Positions 38,858 to 50,366 are shown, numbered from the stretch's first letter. The stretch is DNA of 60,000 nucleotides from Takakia lepidozioides (GCA_030704615.1 CM060734.1:37838042-37898041); one strand, 5' to 3'. Notes: generated by a model not told the origin, from the sequence alone. Numbers and translations: made by a program.

Positions 38858-39295
38858 TTTTGTTTTATTATTAGTCTCTTTCGCTGATGAGTCAAACAAT
38901 GTCTTATGGGTACATTCTTTCGCTGATGAGTTTATATTTTGGCCTAGTCTTGAGCTGAAATTGTACAGTAGCTGTGCCATATCTTGTCACAACTTCACTT
39001 GCTGTCAGCTAGGTTTTTGATACTGTACGGATTATCTTATTTTCACGATGTTTCCTCTCCCTCGTGAATGTGGGAACATGTGGTACTCAAAGCTCTCTGG
39101 GTCCAATTTCCATATTTTTATCCACTTGAAAACAACACAAGATGGCTAAAGAAGTTTCCCAAACAACAAGCAAATGTCAAGGAGGGCGTATTAAAGCACA
39201 GGATTCCATTGCATTTGACAAGTCATCATTCAAAGAGAACAAGAGGTTGTGTCCTTTGGTGATTTTGTGGTTGTTGTTTTATACTTTTTCTAGGG
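38858..39295. other. 3' flank of the RRM gene
   Basis: Probably 3' UTR and flank. Contains a GTC TTATG GGTACA repeat piece at 38903-38921 shared with 2356-2371 and 38316-38331. No gene is seen. Confidence 0.4.
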
Positions 39296-39308
39296 CTTCA
39301 TGAATCAT

Positions 39309-39560
39309 TCCCATCAACCCTCCATAGACTAGGCTTAATGGATAAGCCTAGTTCTCTCCCTAAAGATGTTTCCACAATGCCTCTATCCCTTGCGGATCCC
39401 ATCAACCCTCTAAAGACTAGGCTCTCTCTCTCTCTAGGCTTAATGGATAAGCGGTTCTCCGGTTCCGCCTAGGCAAGAAGTCTCCACAATCCCTTGCGGG
39501 TCCCATCAACCCTCTAAAGACTAGGGGCTCTCTATCTCTCTCTAGGCTTAATGGATAGAC
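39309..39560. repeat. Tandem repeat, about 90-95 bp period, three copies
   Basis: Each unit starts CCCATCAACCCTC(C/T)A, contains AGACTAGG, TAGGCTTAATGGATA and a CCACAATCCCTTGCGG-like segment. Unit starts lie near 39309, 39399 and 39493. Confidence 0.75.
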
Positions 39561-40100
39561 CGAGTTCTCTCCTTAAAGATGTCTGCACTAGTGTTGGGAG
39601 GATACCCTTTTTCTGCCATTATACCCTGAGGGTAAAACCCAATAAGGGTATATGGATATACCTTACACTGGAAACTCAAAAATACCCTTACCCTACCCTT
39701 GTCGAGGATAGTTATTTTTGTTATACCCTTAATGGATTATACCTTGGGGTTTGAAATTTCGAAGGATACCCTTACCCTCGGAGTAAATCTATTCAATGGC
39801 CGGGTAATAAGGAAGGGTATAATAATTTGATATCTAGGATATTTGCTAGTAGAGAGGGCAAACGGCAAACACTAGCATGTTTATTTGTTTATTTTGTTTT
39901 CTTCATTGGTCTTCCTCTTTGCAGCTTGTGCTCCAAGACCGGTCCTTGCGTCCTTGCCACTCCCTTCTTCTTGCAAAAAGAGTGGGCTAGGGCTTGTGCT
40001 TCAGCGGTGGTCCCCGGCGCCACGGCCGCTGTCTCCTTCCTTAGTCCCCGCCATTATCTCTATCAAGCAAAACATCTCCTTGAGCGCAAGTGCTTGAGCG
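39561..40100. other. Low-complexity intergenic stretch
   Basis: 39598-39815 repeats TACCCTTA/TAAGGGTA motifs on both strands. No coding signal is supported. Confidence 0.4.
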
Positions 40101-40460
40101 GCAATCCCCGCCACTCTCTCCTTCATGCAAAGTGTAAGTATTCCAGCGGGCCCACCACTCTCTTTGTCTCCTTGTGTTCACCCTCTCTTTCCTACAGGGC
40201 CAGCCATTCTTTTTGTCACCTTGTGCTCATTCTCTCTTTCCTGCAAGGCCCTCCAGCAAGCCCCACCACTCTCTTTGTCTCCATGTGCTCATTCGCTCCT
40301 TCTTGCAAGGCCCTCCAGTGGGCCCGCCACTCTCTTTGTGACCTCGTGCTCTACCCCTACCCTATCACTCTCTCTCATGTACATCTTGTGCTCCAGCGGC
40401 GGCCCTCGCCACTGTCTTTGTTGCCTTTGTGCTTCACCTTGGTCGGGCCTTGCTCTCTGG
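40080..40460. repeat. Minisatellite, about 60-bp units
   Basis: Units built from CCCACCACTCTCTTTGTCTC, TGTGCTCATTC and CTTTCCTGCAAGGCCCTCCAG recur four to five times with moderate divergence. A long open frame on the plus strand here is a by-product of the repeat and is not a gene. Confidence 0.65.
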
Positions 40461-40536
40461 ATATCAATTCCATTGTTTTGTTGAAGCCGAAATGTCCTGC
40501 AGCCGGAAGATCATGACATGTTTGAAGAATTCGCAG

Positions 40537-42123
40537 TCATGTAGATCCTGGAGGTACATAGAGAAGTCCCTTGAAATAAAGTAAGCCATCTTTGAATTCG
40601 AAGTCGTTTATAACATGTGGGTTGTCTCGAGGTCGATTTAGTTGACTTCGTAATGTCGTAGCAAATTGGTCACTCTTCAGTGCTTCCTGAATCTTCGTTA
40701 TGATCTCTACATCGTCATAGGTGGACATAGATAGCATATTCAATTGGAGATTTGCTGGTTTCAAGATGATGGATTTCTGTTGGTCGTCGAGAAAGAGCAT
40801 CGGGTTTTCCTTGAAGATATCTGGGACGGTAGGTAATAACAAAATCAAACCTTGCTAGTGACATACTCCATCTCGCTTGACGTCGATTCAAAACACGATC
40901 ACTCATAAAATATTCGAGGTTTTTGTGATCGGTGTAGATAGTGACTTGATGTTTAGCTCCCTCCAATAGATGACGTCACTCCTCAAAAGCATCGATGATC
41001 GCTAGAAGTTCTTTGTCATGGATTTCATAATTGATCTCTACAGCGAAAAATTTGCGAGAACGAAAACCAACAGGGTGAAGTCGGCCATCCGTACTGTATT
41101 GAGAGCGTATAGCGCCAAGTGCAAAGTCCAATGCATCTGCTTCCAAAAAGAATGGTTTTAATGGGTCTGCATGTATCAGTATTGGGGCCGTTGTAAATGC
41201 CTACTTCAGCCTTTCAAATGCCTGGTCAGCCTCCTCGTCCCATACAAATTTGTCCTTCCATGTGAGTCGTGTCAATGGTGCAGCAATTTTGGAGTAGTCC
41301 TTGATGAAGATTCTATAGAAATTTACAAATCCCAGAAAACATTGTACATCTCGGACCGAAGTTGGTTTAATCCACTCGATGATGGTTTGTATTTTCTTCT
41401 GATCCATAAAAACGTCTTTGTCGGAAATAATGTAGCCCAGAAATTCGACCTCAGATTGATGGAAAAGACATTTTTCCAACTTGACATATAGTCCTCTTTC
41501 TCTTAATTTATCAAGGACAAGGCGTACATGGCGACCATGATCTTTGTCATTCTGTGAAAATATCAAAATGTCGTCCAAATAGATGACTACAAAGTCATCT
41601 AAAAATTCTCGAAAGATGACATTCATCATATGTTGGAAAATTGTTGGAGCATTTGTAAGACCGAAAGACATAGCACTGTATTCGAAATGTCTACACCTTG
41701 TTCGAAAAGTTGTTTTCCATTCGTCTATTTCTTTTATCCGTACAAGGTTATAAGCTCATCTCAAGTCAATTTAAGTGAAAATCTTTGCTCGTCCCAGTTG
41801 GGCGAAAAGCCCAGAAATCAGCGGCAACGAATAACGATTCTTAATTGTGACTTTGTTGATACCGCGATAGTCCACACACATGCGTAATTATCCGTCCTTT
41901 TTTTTCACAAACAAGATAGGAGCCCCCGTAGGTGATTTTGAATGTCGGATGAAGTTCTTCGACAAATTTTCATCAATGTACTCACGTAATGCAGCCAACT
42001 CCGTCTGGGATAAGTTATAGATTTGGTCAAATGGTGGTTGGGCTCCTTCTTGTAACTCAATTGCACAGTCATCAGGTCGATGTTATGGCAATATGTCTGC
42101 ATTTTTCTTCTCGAAGACATCAT
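40537..42123 (-). pseudogene. Ty3-type pol fragment (reverse transcriptase and RNase H), no LTRs seen
   Basis: Read on the minus strand from 42123 downward. The segment at 42123-41680 has text of the RT N-terminal palm with stops. At 41671-41201 is SFGLTNAPTIFQHMMN followed by the polymerase motif VVIYLDDILIFS (the YLDD box) and the LGYIIS and FLGFVNFYRIFI segments. At 40966-40715 is the RNase H end, [11 protein letters not shown] and PDALSRRP. At 40848-40537 is the start of the zinc-binding/integrase linker. Frames change between pieces and the integrase core is absent, so it is a truncated dead copy. It is a different lineage from the methyltransferase-bearing element. Confidence 0.88.
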
Positions 42124-43250
42124 TGAAATCTTGATATTGAGTGGGTAATATCGAAGTACCTTTTACCACAATACTAGCTGGTATGAGGTATCAACTCTGG
42201 TATCATCCTTTATGTGTATTGTATTTATTTTCACTTGATATTTGCTATTTGATAAACTTGTAATTCAAGATGGCTTTAAAAGTAAATATACATAAGTACA
42301 AATGTATAGGCTAATGTACACATAAATTAATATGGTACACATACCAGAGTAAATGAGGTAGACTGTGGGGGAGTACTGGCATTGTGGCTGGTATTAAAAA
42401 ATTGATATCAGCCTGGTCTGGTATATGACCAAATATTCTCCCAAACGATACCAGACTGGTCTGGTATCTAGTACCAGTGCATATACCAGTACCTTATACC
42501 AGTCCAACACTGAGCCACTTGAAATTTTCCAATTTTGGTCCTCAAATTTGAAGAGGACACCTGTAAACTCTCTTTGGTTTCTAAATGTGGAGGTCTGTGC
42601 CTCAGGAAAAGATATCAAGTTAGCAATCACCTTGGTCAAATTACATTTTTCCAGCAATTTTTTTGTGGAGTTGAAAAATCCACCATGGATTTTTGCTATA
42701 ATCTGCCAATTTTGATAGTCAATTCTCCAAAATTTTGTGAGTAGATGGACGTACAAGTTAGCTAAATGTTGGTAAGGTTCATTTCTGTGAATGAATCTCC
42801 ATTGCCAAATACAACCTCATCCATGATACTAGGTCATGTTTTGGAGGTACCAAAACGGCTCCTTGCCCTTAGGGTTAATAGAAGAGCTCAGCCCAATAAC
42901 CCATAGACAACCAGCATGTAGCCCAGAGGTAATGGGCACATACCACGTTGGATAGGGTTGTGGATTCAAACCACGGTCTGGTGTGTCATGAAGGTGTCCA
43001 CCTTCCAGTTGGAAGGCAGTAGCCTTGGGGTCAAGCGACACCATAAGTTACGCTTCCTTCAGGAGGCGTCATACTTTTTTCTTAGCCCCCCATAAATCTG
43101 GTCTGGTTAAGTTATACTTACTGAGACTGATGATCCCCTCCCCAACTCACGTGCATGCGTACAACCTTCATATGGCCAGGGAAAATATTAGAGCATATCA
43201 AAGCTACTAAAATATAGAAAAACATAAAAAATAAGCCCTGCACTTCTTGT
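42124..43250. other. Intergenic region
   Basis: No gene is supported. At 42415-42510 the words CTGGTATC and GATACCAG/TACCAG alternate, giving short inverted repeats (for example ACCAGACTGGTCTGGT). Confidence 0.4.
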
Positions 43251-43329
43251 ACTAGAAAACGAGCCGTGTTTGGCCGATTTTGCCCTGTAAGCGGCCTTTG
43301 GGCGAGCCCTATGGCCGCGCACAGGGTAG

Positions 43330-43645
43330 AGTCGGCCAATGCGGCCCGTTCACTGGCGTTAAAAGCAAGTGTGGCGGATTCTCGCCGCGCTACGTGGCAC
43401 AATATGATTGAGGTTCGATTATCCCATATCGATTGCCCAGATTCAGAGCCCCGGAGAGGATATAAACGGGCCGAGCCTTAGGGGAAGGCGGGCGGGTCGA
43501 TGGCTGATGACATGGGCCTCGGTGGTGGTAGGTATGCCGTCCTCTGCGTAATCGGCCATCCCTGCCAATTCTGCCCTGGGTGGCCGACTCAGCCTGAGAA
43601 TTAGGCCGAAAAAGTGGCAGAATCCGCCACACCTGCTTTTAACGT
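43330..43645. repeat. Inverted-repeat block, GC-rich
   Basis: GTTAAAAGCAAGTGTGGCGG (43358 on) is nearly the reverse complement of CCGCCACACCTGCTTTTAAC (43625-43644). GAGTCGGCCA (43330) is the exact reverse complement of TGGCCGACTC (43581). The pairs cross and are not nested, so this is not one simple hairpin. Confidence 0.6.
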
Positions 43646-44998
43646 TTCCTTTTAAAGCCATGCACTTAGTAGTAACTAGTAACTAGGTAGGAACAATCAC
43701 GCCGTCAAGAAAAGCAAAGGAAAGGAATATCTCTTGGGTTCCTCCCTCGGTGCCTTCGTCAGGCCTGTATATGACTCATCCTTTTTCTTTTTCTTTTCTT
43801 TTATTTTATATGACTCATCCTGGTTTGGGGTTCCTTTTCCCCCCTGCTCGAATGACAAAAAGGAAATTGAATAAAATATAAAATTGGTTATTCCTCTTTG
43901 GTCAATAATAATTTTTCTTTTGGTCATAAATTCCCAAGCTTCCATCATCAACTAATCATTGTGGGTGGGCCCAATGGCCCCCAAATCCATGAACTCCATC
44001 AAATGATTTTCTTCCTTTCTTCCTTTCCTGCAATTGGAGCATATTTTTCCCTCTTCCAGAAAACTTTTTCAGCCTCGAGTCTTGGGTCCCAGCGAACCTG
44101 GCACAGATAATAATTAGAATTTAATAATTTAATTTTAATAACAATAAATCCGTCCCAGGACCGAGTCCACGGCAGGGAGGGAGGGAGGGAGGGGAAGGCG
44201 GGGGCAAGAGAAGAAGGGAGGGAATAAGGAGGAGGGCGTGAATGCCATTCGTCACATGTTGGGAGCACGTATGCATGTTGCAAAGTGCTTAAGAGAATAA
44301 CGGATGCGTCAAGGGTGCACATGAATATGACGCCTCCAGCATCCCACGCTATCCAGCTCACGGGATCGTGTCGGGGGACGCATATAAAATTTGCAGTGCA
44401 AGGCCTGGGAATAATCTGTCGGGAGTGCTTAGTGGTCAGAGGAGTTGGGTATTAATAGTGTATGCTGCGCCCATGATGCCAGTGTTTGTGAATAGTAATT
44501 TACGGAGAGTGCATGTGGATGCTGCTAAGGTCTATCATATTTCTTTATGTTTTTGCTAGATTCTGGTGTCGGTATATATTTTTGTTCTCCATCTCTGTGC
44601 TCTCATCCTTCAAGCTGTCTTAGATCACATTCTTTCACTTGAGTGCGTACCTAGATCGCTTGACCAGTGAGTATATGCATCCACAACTCTGCGAAAGCAG
44701 CAGGGATTCAACTGGTGTGTACGTGTGTGTTGTTGTGGTCCTGAATTAGACCTTGTGAGAGGCTAAGCAACTTTACATCATCATGATTGGACCGATTGCA
44801 CCATTGATAGTGGCTTGCAGGAAGGCCGCCCTCCATATCTTTGTCGTTGGCAACATTGGTGACCAGCAGGCCCTCACATTTGAAGTGCAGTCTGTGGTAC
44901 AGTTTTAGCTTACTGAACGCTTTTGAAGCGCCTGGACAAGTTCAGAGGCCAAGCCTGCGAATGACCTACAGCCATGACTCATCTCCGGCACAGGTAAC
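43646..44998. other. Upstream region of the GRAS gene
   Basis: Probable promoter and 5' UTR. A TATAAA lies at 44383-44388. At 44172-44196 is GGGAGGGAGGGAGGGAGGGG, with four G-tracts one base apart. The exact transcription start and any first coding exon cannot be fixed. Confidence 0.4.
44172..44196 (+). promoter_or_regulatory. G-tract motif upstream of the GRAS gene
   Basis: Four or more GGG runs separated by single A bases fit the G-quadruplex pattern. A role in GRAS expression is inference from position only. Confidence 0.3.
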
Positions 44999-46502
44999 TT
45001 GAGACAGGACCGTCTGCTTGACAACGACGACTCCTGTCTATACACAGACTGGTTTCACGGCACTGATGATGTTGGCGCCCCAAGCCAAACATCAATCCAA
45101 AAATCCCTTCTGCCAGTTATTATAGAAGAGCCGTCCGGCATGGACGACAATATTTGGCCAGAGCTGAACCTGTCCCACCATGTGGGGAACGATGAGCGGG
45201 TTTCAGATACCCACATGGCCGATACTTCTTACTGTAATAGAACCGAGGCTGTGAGCAACTTTACTACAGGCGGGATGCAGCTCCAAGAGAAGGTAGGCTC
45301 GCCACCTCCGTCCGGGACAAGTTAATGAGTCTGATAGGCATACATTGGTGGGATATAGGAGTGGAAACATGCATACAGACGTCGCAGAGAAAGGTGAGGG
45401 ATCAAGCACCGGGCAAGCTGCGTGTGATGAATCGCATGGGTTATAATTCTGCTAGACATACTAGGCTGGGTCATGGACAACTTCAGTTAATTCTTAGACT
45501 AGATTCATGAGGAGAACAATCAGCTTACATATCCTGACTTACGGCCGGAGAGTCTGTCGCTGAGCCGGCATTAGTGGAAACCGAATTACAGTCTATGGGA
45601 CTGTTGATCTGCGACACTCAAGGAGTAGCTTCCCAGGTTGTTCCAATTACTAGCAGCCTTGGAGGCCTGTCTCCTGCACGCAAGCAGGCGCAGCGAGAAA
45701 CTCACAGCTATAGGCTAGAGATGCCAGGTCAAATTTTGTATCGAGAGCGAGTTAAGGATAGGGTGGCCTTCTCTTCCCCCCTATATAGTGCAGCATCCAG
45801 TCAGCTAGTCACGAGTGAACGTGAGAAAGCAGGCCACTCTGGATTGCACATGTCAGACCAGGGATCGGCAGCCTGGGGAGCTGACATGTACCCCAACAAT
45901 GTGCAGATCATAGCGGCGGAAGCTGCAGGAAATACCATAAGGTCAATACCGGCCAGACCATCCAATCAGCAACCCGGAGAGTCTTGTTGGGCAGAGCACC
46001 TGTTGACACTATGCTCGACAGCCATAGCTAGCACGAATATTGTGCGCACACAGCACCTCATGTGGGTTCTGAATGATTTGGCATCCCTTACGGGCGATGC
46101 AAATCAAAGACTGGCTGCCTACGGGCTTAAGGCCCTCTTCTGTAGAGTCACAAACGGGGATGAGTCAGCAGCATCTTATGACATGCGTCCAACAATCAAT
46201 CAGGTCGGGACCCTCGGCCCCAAGACAGTGCATAGAGCGCTGCTCAAGTTCCATGAAGTCAACCCCTGGCACAAGATGGTCTACACGGTTGCCAATGCCT
46301 CCATACTGCAAAGCTTTGTGGGACATAGCCACTTGCATGTCATCGATATCGGTGTGTCACAAGGCACACAGTGGCCTGTATTCATTGATGCCCTGGTCAC
46401 ACGAGTTTTCGGGCCTCCAGCACTCCTGCAGATAACGACACTGAAGGACCAGGGTACTCCATTGACTGCGGATGCCCAGATGAGCTCCTCTTATGGGGAG
46501 TT
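44999..46502 (+). pseudogene. GRAS transcription factor (SHORT-ROOT/SCL32-like), 5' part, split by a retrotransposon
   Basis: Plant GRAS-family regulator, nuclear. Probable exon 1 ends at 45292 before GTAGGC; exon 2 starts near 45553 and runs to 46502, where a copia LTR begins. The N-terminus is variable; an upstream exon is possible, and M at 45140 (MDDNIWPELN) is an alternative start. The conserved part begins near residue ASTNIVRTQHLMWVLNDLAS, close to the SCL32 pattern, followed by the leucine heptad I text and the VHIID-type motif LHVIDIGVSQGTQWPVFIDA, then ALLQITTL. The exon stops inside the sentence MSSSYGEF; the next codon belongs to the LTR, and a stop follows three codons later. Joining 46502 to 58535 keeps the frame exactly (950 + 115 bases is divisible by three). 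The gene as it stands should give a protein cut within the GRAS domain. Confidence 0.85.
46498..46502 (+). repeat. Target-site duplication GAGTT, left copy (copia)
   Basis: Identical to 58530-58534 on the other side of the copia element; five bases is the usual length. Confidence 0.95.
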
Positions 46503-46775
46503 TGTTGGAAGTTAGCACATTAGGACCATGTTGCCTTCCATCTAGTTAGCTGACTACAACGGAGATTAAAGGAATGTCAGTCCCATAGCTCTCTGCATGC
46601 TCACGAAATGGCATGCAGACTTGTCTTATACTTAGATCTTATGTGGGCGTTTCTGGTCCATTAGTCTGCGACGATCAGGTTCTCACTTATCTAGGTCACT
46701 CATCCGTCACCAGTGGACATCTATTTATTCCCATCCCCGTTCGGGGTTAATCGTCAATACACACAAATTTCAACA
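46503..46775 (+). repeat. Copia 5' LTR
   Basis: Starts TGTTGGAAGTT and ends TTTCAACA. 273 bp against 270 bp for the 3' LTR. I count about six substitutions and one 3-bp indel between them, near 98 percent identity. Confidence 0.97.
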
Positions 46776-46790
46776 TGGTATCAGAGCTCA
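46776..46790 (+). other. Copia primer-binding site
   Basis: TGGTATCAGAGCTCA directly follows the 5' LTR. This is the common initiator-methionine tRNA primer site of plant copia elements. Confidence 0.9.
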
Positions 46791-46854
46791 GCTCTTAGGT
46801 CCTGTGTGATTGAGAGACTTGAGTTTGAGTTCCCGTGAACTCTGAGGAGCCACG

Positions 46855-47893
46855 ATGTCGTTCTCCAACATGTCGTCTCTTGATGTGACGAAGGTCACAT
46901 TTGGTGAGAGTGATAAACTCATTGGTGCCCAAAACTATCAAGTTTGGTCATTTAAGGTTGAGCAAATCCTACGTGAAAAGGATTTGTGGGAGATCATAGT
47001 TCCTCCGACTACTGAGGAGTCTCAGGAATTTTTCACTGGAGGTGACTATTCAGACCAGGAGCAGACTTCTGGTCAGACTGCGGCGGTGCGCACTCAGAAG
47101 AAGAAGGACCGGGCGATCATCATCTTCACTGCCACGGTGCACAACTCAATCATTCCCATCGTCAAGAGGCTCCGTGATGATCCTGCCAAACTTTGGTCGA
47201 CGTTGCAAAAAAAATCGAGTCCTCAGCAATCCAGCGGAAGTTGGACCTAAAGACTGAACTTCTTGAAGCAAAGATGCCAGAGGGAAGCTCAATTGAGGAA
47301 TATCTCAAGAAGGTTGAGCGTCTTGTGATGAATCTTGGGAGCATAGGAGAAGAGGTTCCCGAAAAAGAATTGATTCAAATCGTTCTGAGAAATCTTCCTG
47401 AGAATTGGTCTGCCTTCAAATCCATCTACGATGTAATGTATGCAAAAGATTCAGAAGCAACCTTCACGGATCTGGAGGAGTACCTTCAAGCAGAAGAACT
47501 TCGACGCAAGCCTCGGGGAGAAACTGAGGAGCAGTCTCTGGTGGCAGCGTCCAACTTCAGACGAGGGGAAAGCAGCAACCGTGGCAGGGGTCGAAGTGGT
47601 CGCGGAAGAGCCAATGGGTGAGGTAGATCCCAGCGTCCTGACAAGAAAGGTGACATCTGCAACTACTGTGGAAAGCGAGGGCATTGGGAAGCCGACTGCT
47701 TCATCAAGATTGCCAACAATGAAATCAAGACCATGTCTGTATCCCAGCTTCGAGATCTTCAGCAGAAGATCACGGACATAAAAAGTCCAGGTCAGAAGTC
47801 TTATCTCGCAGAAGGTGGAGATATTGGCGATAGTGGATCAGACAACGGTGAGAGTAGCGAATCCAACCGGCTTTCACCATTGAAGCTATGTTG
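46855..47893 (+). pseudogene. Copia gag (UBN2-type capsid and zinc knuckle), frameshifted
   Basis: Starts MSFSNMSSLDVTKVTFGES. The capsid part contains NYQVWSFKVEQILREKDLWE and, after a frame change at the run of eight A near 47206-47214, KLDLKTELLEAKMPEGSSIE and LPENWSAFKSIYDVMYA. A glycine-arginine stretch ends in TGA at 47619-47621. The same frame continues with the zinc knuckle CNYCGKRGHWEADC near 47660-47700. The frame closes at a TGA near 47893. Confidence 0.9.
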
Positions 47894-47934
47894 AGTGAAT
47901 TTGATTTCAAGTCCAGTGGTTAGTCCAGCAGCCA

Positions 47935-48343
47935 GTCGTGGATTTTGGATTCAGGTGCCACTGCGCACATAAGTTGTGATAGAGAATCATTTTCTGAGCT
48001 CAAAACTGAGTCTCCAGTTACCAATGTGCTGACTGCAAGTGGCACAAAAATGCCTGCGTCAGGATCTGGTTGTATTAAAATTGCTGGCAATAAAACCATC
48101 TCTGATGTTCTCTACGTGCCGAGTGTGACAAAAAATCTTCTGTCAATGGAAAAGCTCACTGACCGTGGACATCTTGTAATGTTTGACTCTAGTCACTGTT
48201 ATGTGATGGATAAACACAACTCGTCGAAAGTCTTTCTCAGGGGTACTCATGACCCACACAACAGACTGTACCGGCTGGATGTGGCCAAAACTGTTGGATC
48301 GTTGCCCCATACGAATACTCTTGTGGGAGTAGATGCTTGTTAA
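47935..48343 (+). pseudogene. Copia protease and pre-integrase start
   Basis: WILDSGATAHISCDRESF near 47939-47995 is the retropepsin active site (DSGA). VLYVPSVTKNLLSMEKLTD follows, the usual block before the pre-integrase domain. A TAA at 48341-48343 ends this frame; the next block overlaps it in another frame. Confidence 0.9.
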
Positions 48344-48363
48344 TGCATGCAAATGTATGGGCA

Positions 48364-49687
48364 TCTTGTAATTTGGTGGAACCTAGCGACAAGACACAAA
48401 GGGATCTGTGGCATCGTAGAATCGGCCATGCCAGTCACCAACGTCTCAATTATATGACAAGGCATCAACTGGTAGAAGGCGTCCCTACTCTTCCACTCAT
48501 CAAAGAAGTCTGTGAAATCTGTGTTAAGTCTAAACAACACCGACAAAAAAAACCCAAAGCGGCTGTCAACCGTGCAACAAGGCATCTTGAGTTGATACAC
48601 ACCGACTTGTGTGGTCCACTGCCTACAGCGTCACTCAGCGGAGCAAGGTACATCATGACACTCATTGATGACTTCTCTCGGTATTCTTGGGTGTTTTTCT
48701 TAAAGCACAAAAGTGAAGCATTTGATAAATTCAAATTATTCAAACATCAAGTAGAGAATCAGCTACTACACAAGATAACATGTCTTCGTAGTGACAGAGG
48801 GGGGGAATATATATATATGATCAATTCTCTCGATTCTGTCATAGTCAAGGCATTCGTAGACAGCTGACAGTTGCAAGAACCCCACATCAAAACAGTGTAG
48901 CCGAACGCAAAAACAGAACCTTGCTTGAAATTGTTCGAAGTTTGTCAATTGAATCAAACATTCCAGCATTTATGTGGGAGGAAATGGTCAGAGCTGCCAA
49001 CTATATTAACAATAGATGCAGCACCAGAGCATTGAACCAATCGACCCCGTTTGAATGTCTCACCAGGACCAAACCAAATATCAGTCATTTTCGTGTGATT
49101 GGTAATACTGCATTCGTACATGTTCCAAAGGAAATGAGAGACAAATTAGGTTCTAAGTCTATTAAATGCGTTCTGGTAGGATACGATGACCAAAGCAAGG
49201 CCTATAGGTGCTTTGATCCACAGACCAGAAAAATACTAATAAGTCGAGACGTCATCCTTGACGAACTCAAACTTGGTGATTTTTCTAAAAGTTCTACAGA
49301 GGCTCCTGGCAGTATTCTTGATCTTTTTCCTCCCGACGACAGTGATTCTTCTTCTCAAAGTCCCTTGGCCCCGGAGGAGCAACGACAGGAAGGACATGAA
49401 CGCGAGCACAATTTTCCTCCTTATACTAGGGAGGACGAATTTCATGAAGCCGGCGACACTGTTCCTGAACTCGGCGACACTGCTCCAGCAACAATTCAAT
49501 CTTCACCTGTTCGCACCAGAAGGTCTTGTCCACTTCCTCCTGTTCGGCCTCCTTCATCCAGAGTTAAGTCTGATCCTTATAAATATTTAGGGTATCAAAT
49601 GTACCTCTCAACAACCGAACTAGACTTGGGATTTGCATTGGTTGCCGACTCTCCAAATGAGATTCGGTTTGAGGACACAATTTCAGA
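48364..49687 (+). pseudogene. Copia integrase, two frames, interrupted by the nested element
   Basis: The zinc-binding part has LWHRRIGHASHQRLNYM and CEICVKSKQHRQKKPK. The core has ELIHTDLCGPLPTASLSGAR and LRSDRGGEYIY (the two catalytic Asp). A frame change near 48850 is followed by TVARTPHQNSVAERKNRTLL, which supplies the Glu region. The C-terminal domain has FRVIGNTAFVHVPKEMRDK and LVGYDDQSKAYRCFDP. The protein continues as a low-complexity linker to IRFEDTISD, where the Ty3 element starts. Confidence 0.92.
49684..49687 (+). repeat. Target-site duplication CAGA, left copy (nested Ty3)
   Basis: Matches 56518-56521. Removing one copy and the element gives the copia reading ...TISDHRWRAA... 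in frame. A 5-base duplication CAGAT is possible if the element starts one base later. Confidence 0.85.
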
Positions 49688-50174
49688 TGTCATGCGCATA
49701 CATATCGCTACACAACTACATCGTTGTCCAAAACCACACAACACATGTGCACACCACACACTAGTATACCACTAGTCCACCACTAGTCTAACCACTAGTC
49801 CAACCACTAGGCTACAACTAGTCAGTCACTAGGCTACCACTATGCTGCCCACTATGGCAGTCACTAGTCCACACAATAATAATAAAGAAGAATACAAGCA
49901 CAAGCTCACAAATCTGAAGCATAAACTCATGCATATATAACCTCATCACTCAAATACAAGTCAAGCCAAGTGCACCCCACGCCATGGGGAATCCACACTA
50001 CGCGGTGAGGCTCAACTCGAGAAAGATGAGCCTCTCGCGCTTGCCGTGAAGATAACCACTCCAAGGCCTAAATCTGCCTTGACCCCTAGATTGACACTTG
50101 GGCCAATCCCAAATGTCAATATGTAAAAGCTAGCTATTTCCTAGCTAGTTTCACACTAGTATTTTAACTTGACA
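49688..50174 (-). repeat. 3' LTR of the methyltransferase-bearing Ty3 element
   Basis: On the minus strand it starts TGTCAAGTT (50174) and ends GCGCATGACA (49688), 487 bp. It has two parts: B (50174-49880), shared with the right end of the element, and A (49877-49688), shared with 50177-50366. Part A is built of CCACTAGTCCA-like short repeats. Confidence 0.75.
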
Positions 50175-50176
50175 GC

Positions 50177-50366
50177 TGTCGTGCACATACATATCGCTAC
50201 ACAACTTCATCGATGTCCAAAACCACACAACACATGTGCACACCACACTCTAGTATACCACTAGTCCACCACTAGTCCAACCATTAGTCCAACCACTAGG
50301 CTACAACTAGTCAGTCACTAGGCTGCCACTATGCTGCCCACTATGGCAGTCACTAGTCCACACAAT
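50177..50366 (-). repeat. Extra copy of the LTR tail (part A) next to the 3' LTR
   Basis: About 96 percent identical to 49688-49877 (eight differences counted). It lies head-to-tail with the 3' LTR, separated only by GC at 50175-50176, and is preceded on the minus strand by the polypurine-like AGGGGGGCGAT. An LTR tail joined to an LTR head is what a two-LTR junction looks like. Confidence 0.75.

Noticed and set aside
39827-40516. 229-codon open frame on the plus strand
   Set aside because: It is generated by the 60-bp minisatellite and Ser/Leu-rich low-complexity DNA; no conserved text.
49750-49860. CRISPR-like array from repeated CCACTAGTCC words
   Set aside because: The spacing is irregular, the units are about 11 bp without spacers, and the block is part of a plant LTR.
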